Assembly (NCBI GenBank): GCA_000759655.1
Contig: KN174135.1
Span: 1 to 5,489 of the forward strand
DNA from: Acidicaldus organivorans
GTDB taxonomy: Bacteria > Pseudomonadota > Alphaproteobacteria > Acetobacterales > Acetobacteraceae
Direction: 5' to 3'
Length of the DNA stretch: 5,489 nt
In this document: piece by piece, positions 5,094 to 5,489 of the stretch
How positions within the stretch are numbered: the first letter of the stretch is position 1
How the letters are laid out: every line of letters begins with the position of its first letter
Notes under the pieces: generated by a model
Seen by the model: the letters and a program-made list of their open reading frames with translations, nothing else
Databases searched by the model: none
Told to the model about the DNA's origin: nothing
Program-made: the position numbers and the translations under genes

Positions 5094-5489
5094 GGACCTG
5101 GCGCCGGATGTGCCCGCTCGGCCCGCCTCGCGCGGAGGGGGGGAGGCCCGCGGGGAGACGGAAGCGCTGCTCGACGCCTTTCGCGCCACCGTCCGCCGCT
5201 TCATCGAGACCGAGGTCATGCCGCATGTCCCGCGTTGGCGGAAGGAGGGGCAGGTCGATCGCGCCGCCTGGCGCCGGGCTGGCGCGGCGGGGCTGCTCGG
5301 GGTCAGCCTTCCCGAGGCCTATGGCGGGGCGGGTGGGGATTTCCGCTTCGAGGCGGTGATCATCGAGGAGTTTGCCCGCGCCGGTTTCTCCGATTTCGCC
5401 ATTCCGCTCCACAACGCAGTGATCGCCCCTTACGTGCTGCGTTACGGAACCGAGGTGCAGCGTCGGTATTGGCTGCCCCGCATGGCCTC
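5068..5489 (+). CDS. Acyl-CoA dehydrogenase, N-terminal part (runs off right edge)
   Basis: The first 140 codons of an FAD-dependent acyl-CoA dehydrogenase, which introduces the alpha,beta double bond in acyl-CoA and passes electrons to ETF. After a Ser/Pro/Gly/Arg-rich leader (1-30) the all-alpha N-terminal domain begins: ETEALLDAFRATVRRFIETE, then GAAGLLGVSLPEAYGGAGGDF (the conserved G-x-PExYGGxG signature), then EAVIIEEFARAGFSDFAIPL and YGTEVQRRYWLPRMA (the usual 'G.eeQk..yLp.la' element). FAD-binding and catalytic Glu regions lie beyond the window. The ATG at 5068 is chosen because GGAGGG (5055-5060) lies 7 nt upstream; it overlaps the thiolase end by 26 nt, implying coupled translation. 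A GTG at 5110 or a later ATG at 5218 would trim the leader but have no comparable site. With the thiolase frame broken upstream, coupling from a normal termination at 5093 would be lost. The specific acyl substrate cannot be told. Confidence 0.9.
   Translation, partial: MPPSSSVSEDLAPDVPARPASRGGGEARGETEALLDAFRATVRRFIETEVMPHVPRWRKEGQVDRAAWRRAGAAGLLGVSLPEAYGGAGGDFRFEAVIIEEFARAGFSDFAIPLHNAVIAPYVLRYGTEVQRRYWLPRMA

Noticed and set aside
4248..5219. A 323-codon open frame on the minus strand across the thiolase and dehydrogenase start
   Set aside because: It is antisense to strongly conserved thiolase motifs, has low-complexity translation and no ribosome binding site. Automated callers might pick it because the thiolase frame is broken.

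Overview
The window is GC-rich DNA with strongly G/C-ending codons. It looks like an alphaproteobacterial chromosome: the CheA N-terminus, the RlmN N-terminal extension, the IalB-family protein and the transglutaminase-like protein all have the character I associate with Rhodospirillales/Acetobacteraceae. That lineage guess rests on recalled family sequences, not on a search. I see no insertion sequence, phage gene, CRISPR array or other mobile element.

Left part, minus strand (2370 down to 1): a recognisable promoter (2342-2370) drives a secreted IalB-family protein (1748-2302). The 23S rRNA/tRNA methyltransferase gene rlmN (556-1737) follows 10 nt later. After an 88-nt gap comes the chemotaxis kinase gene cheA (start at 467), which runs off the left edge. 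A possible hairpin covers the cheA ribosome binding site.

Middle part: reading rightwards from the divergent intergenic region is a small Ala/Arg-rich coiled-coil protein (2417-2848, FliJ/YscO-like in shape only). It is followed by a complete tRNA-Tyr(GTA) gene (2912-2997) with its own TTGACA promoter element. The tRNA ends 8 nt from the stop codon of a convergent transglutaminase-like gene (3006-3692, minus strand).

Right part: a 229-bp divergent intergenic region (3693-3921) carries a perfect 11-bp inverted repeat and, directly next to it, an 11-bp direct repeat. Both are good candidates for a regulator site. To the right, on the plus strand, are a thiolase gene (3922-5093) and an overlapping acyl-CoA dehydrogenase gene (5068 to the right edge), together a typical fatty-acid or acyl-CoA degradation operon. 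The thiolase is broken: its two halves lie in different frames, and about ten residues expected at the junction (near 4305-4331) seem to be missing. It is therefore a pseudogene, a recent deletion, or an assembly/sequencing error.

Most of the window is ordinary core genome. The points most worth checking are the disrupted thiolase, the operator-like repeats upstream of it, and the transglutaminase-like protein that lacks the usual catalytic Asp. I found no convincing new multi-gene system.
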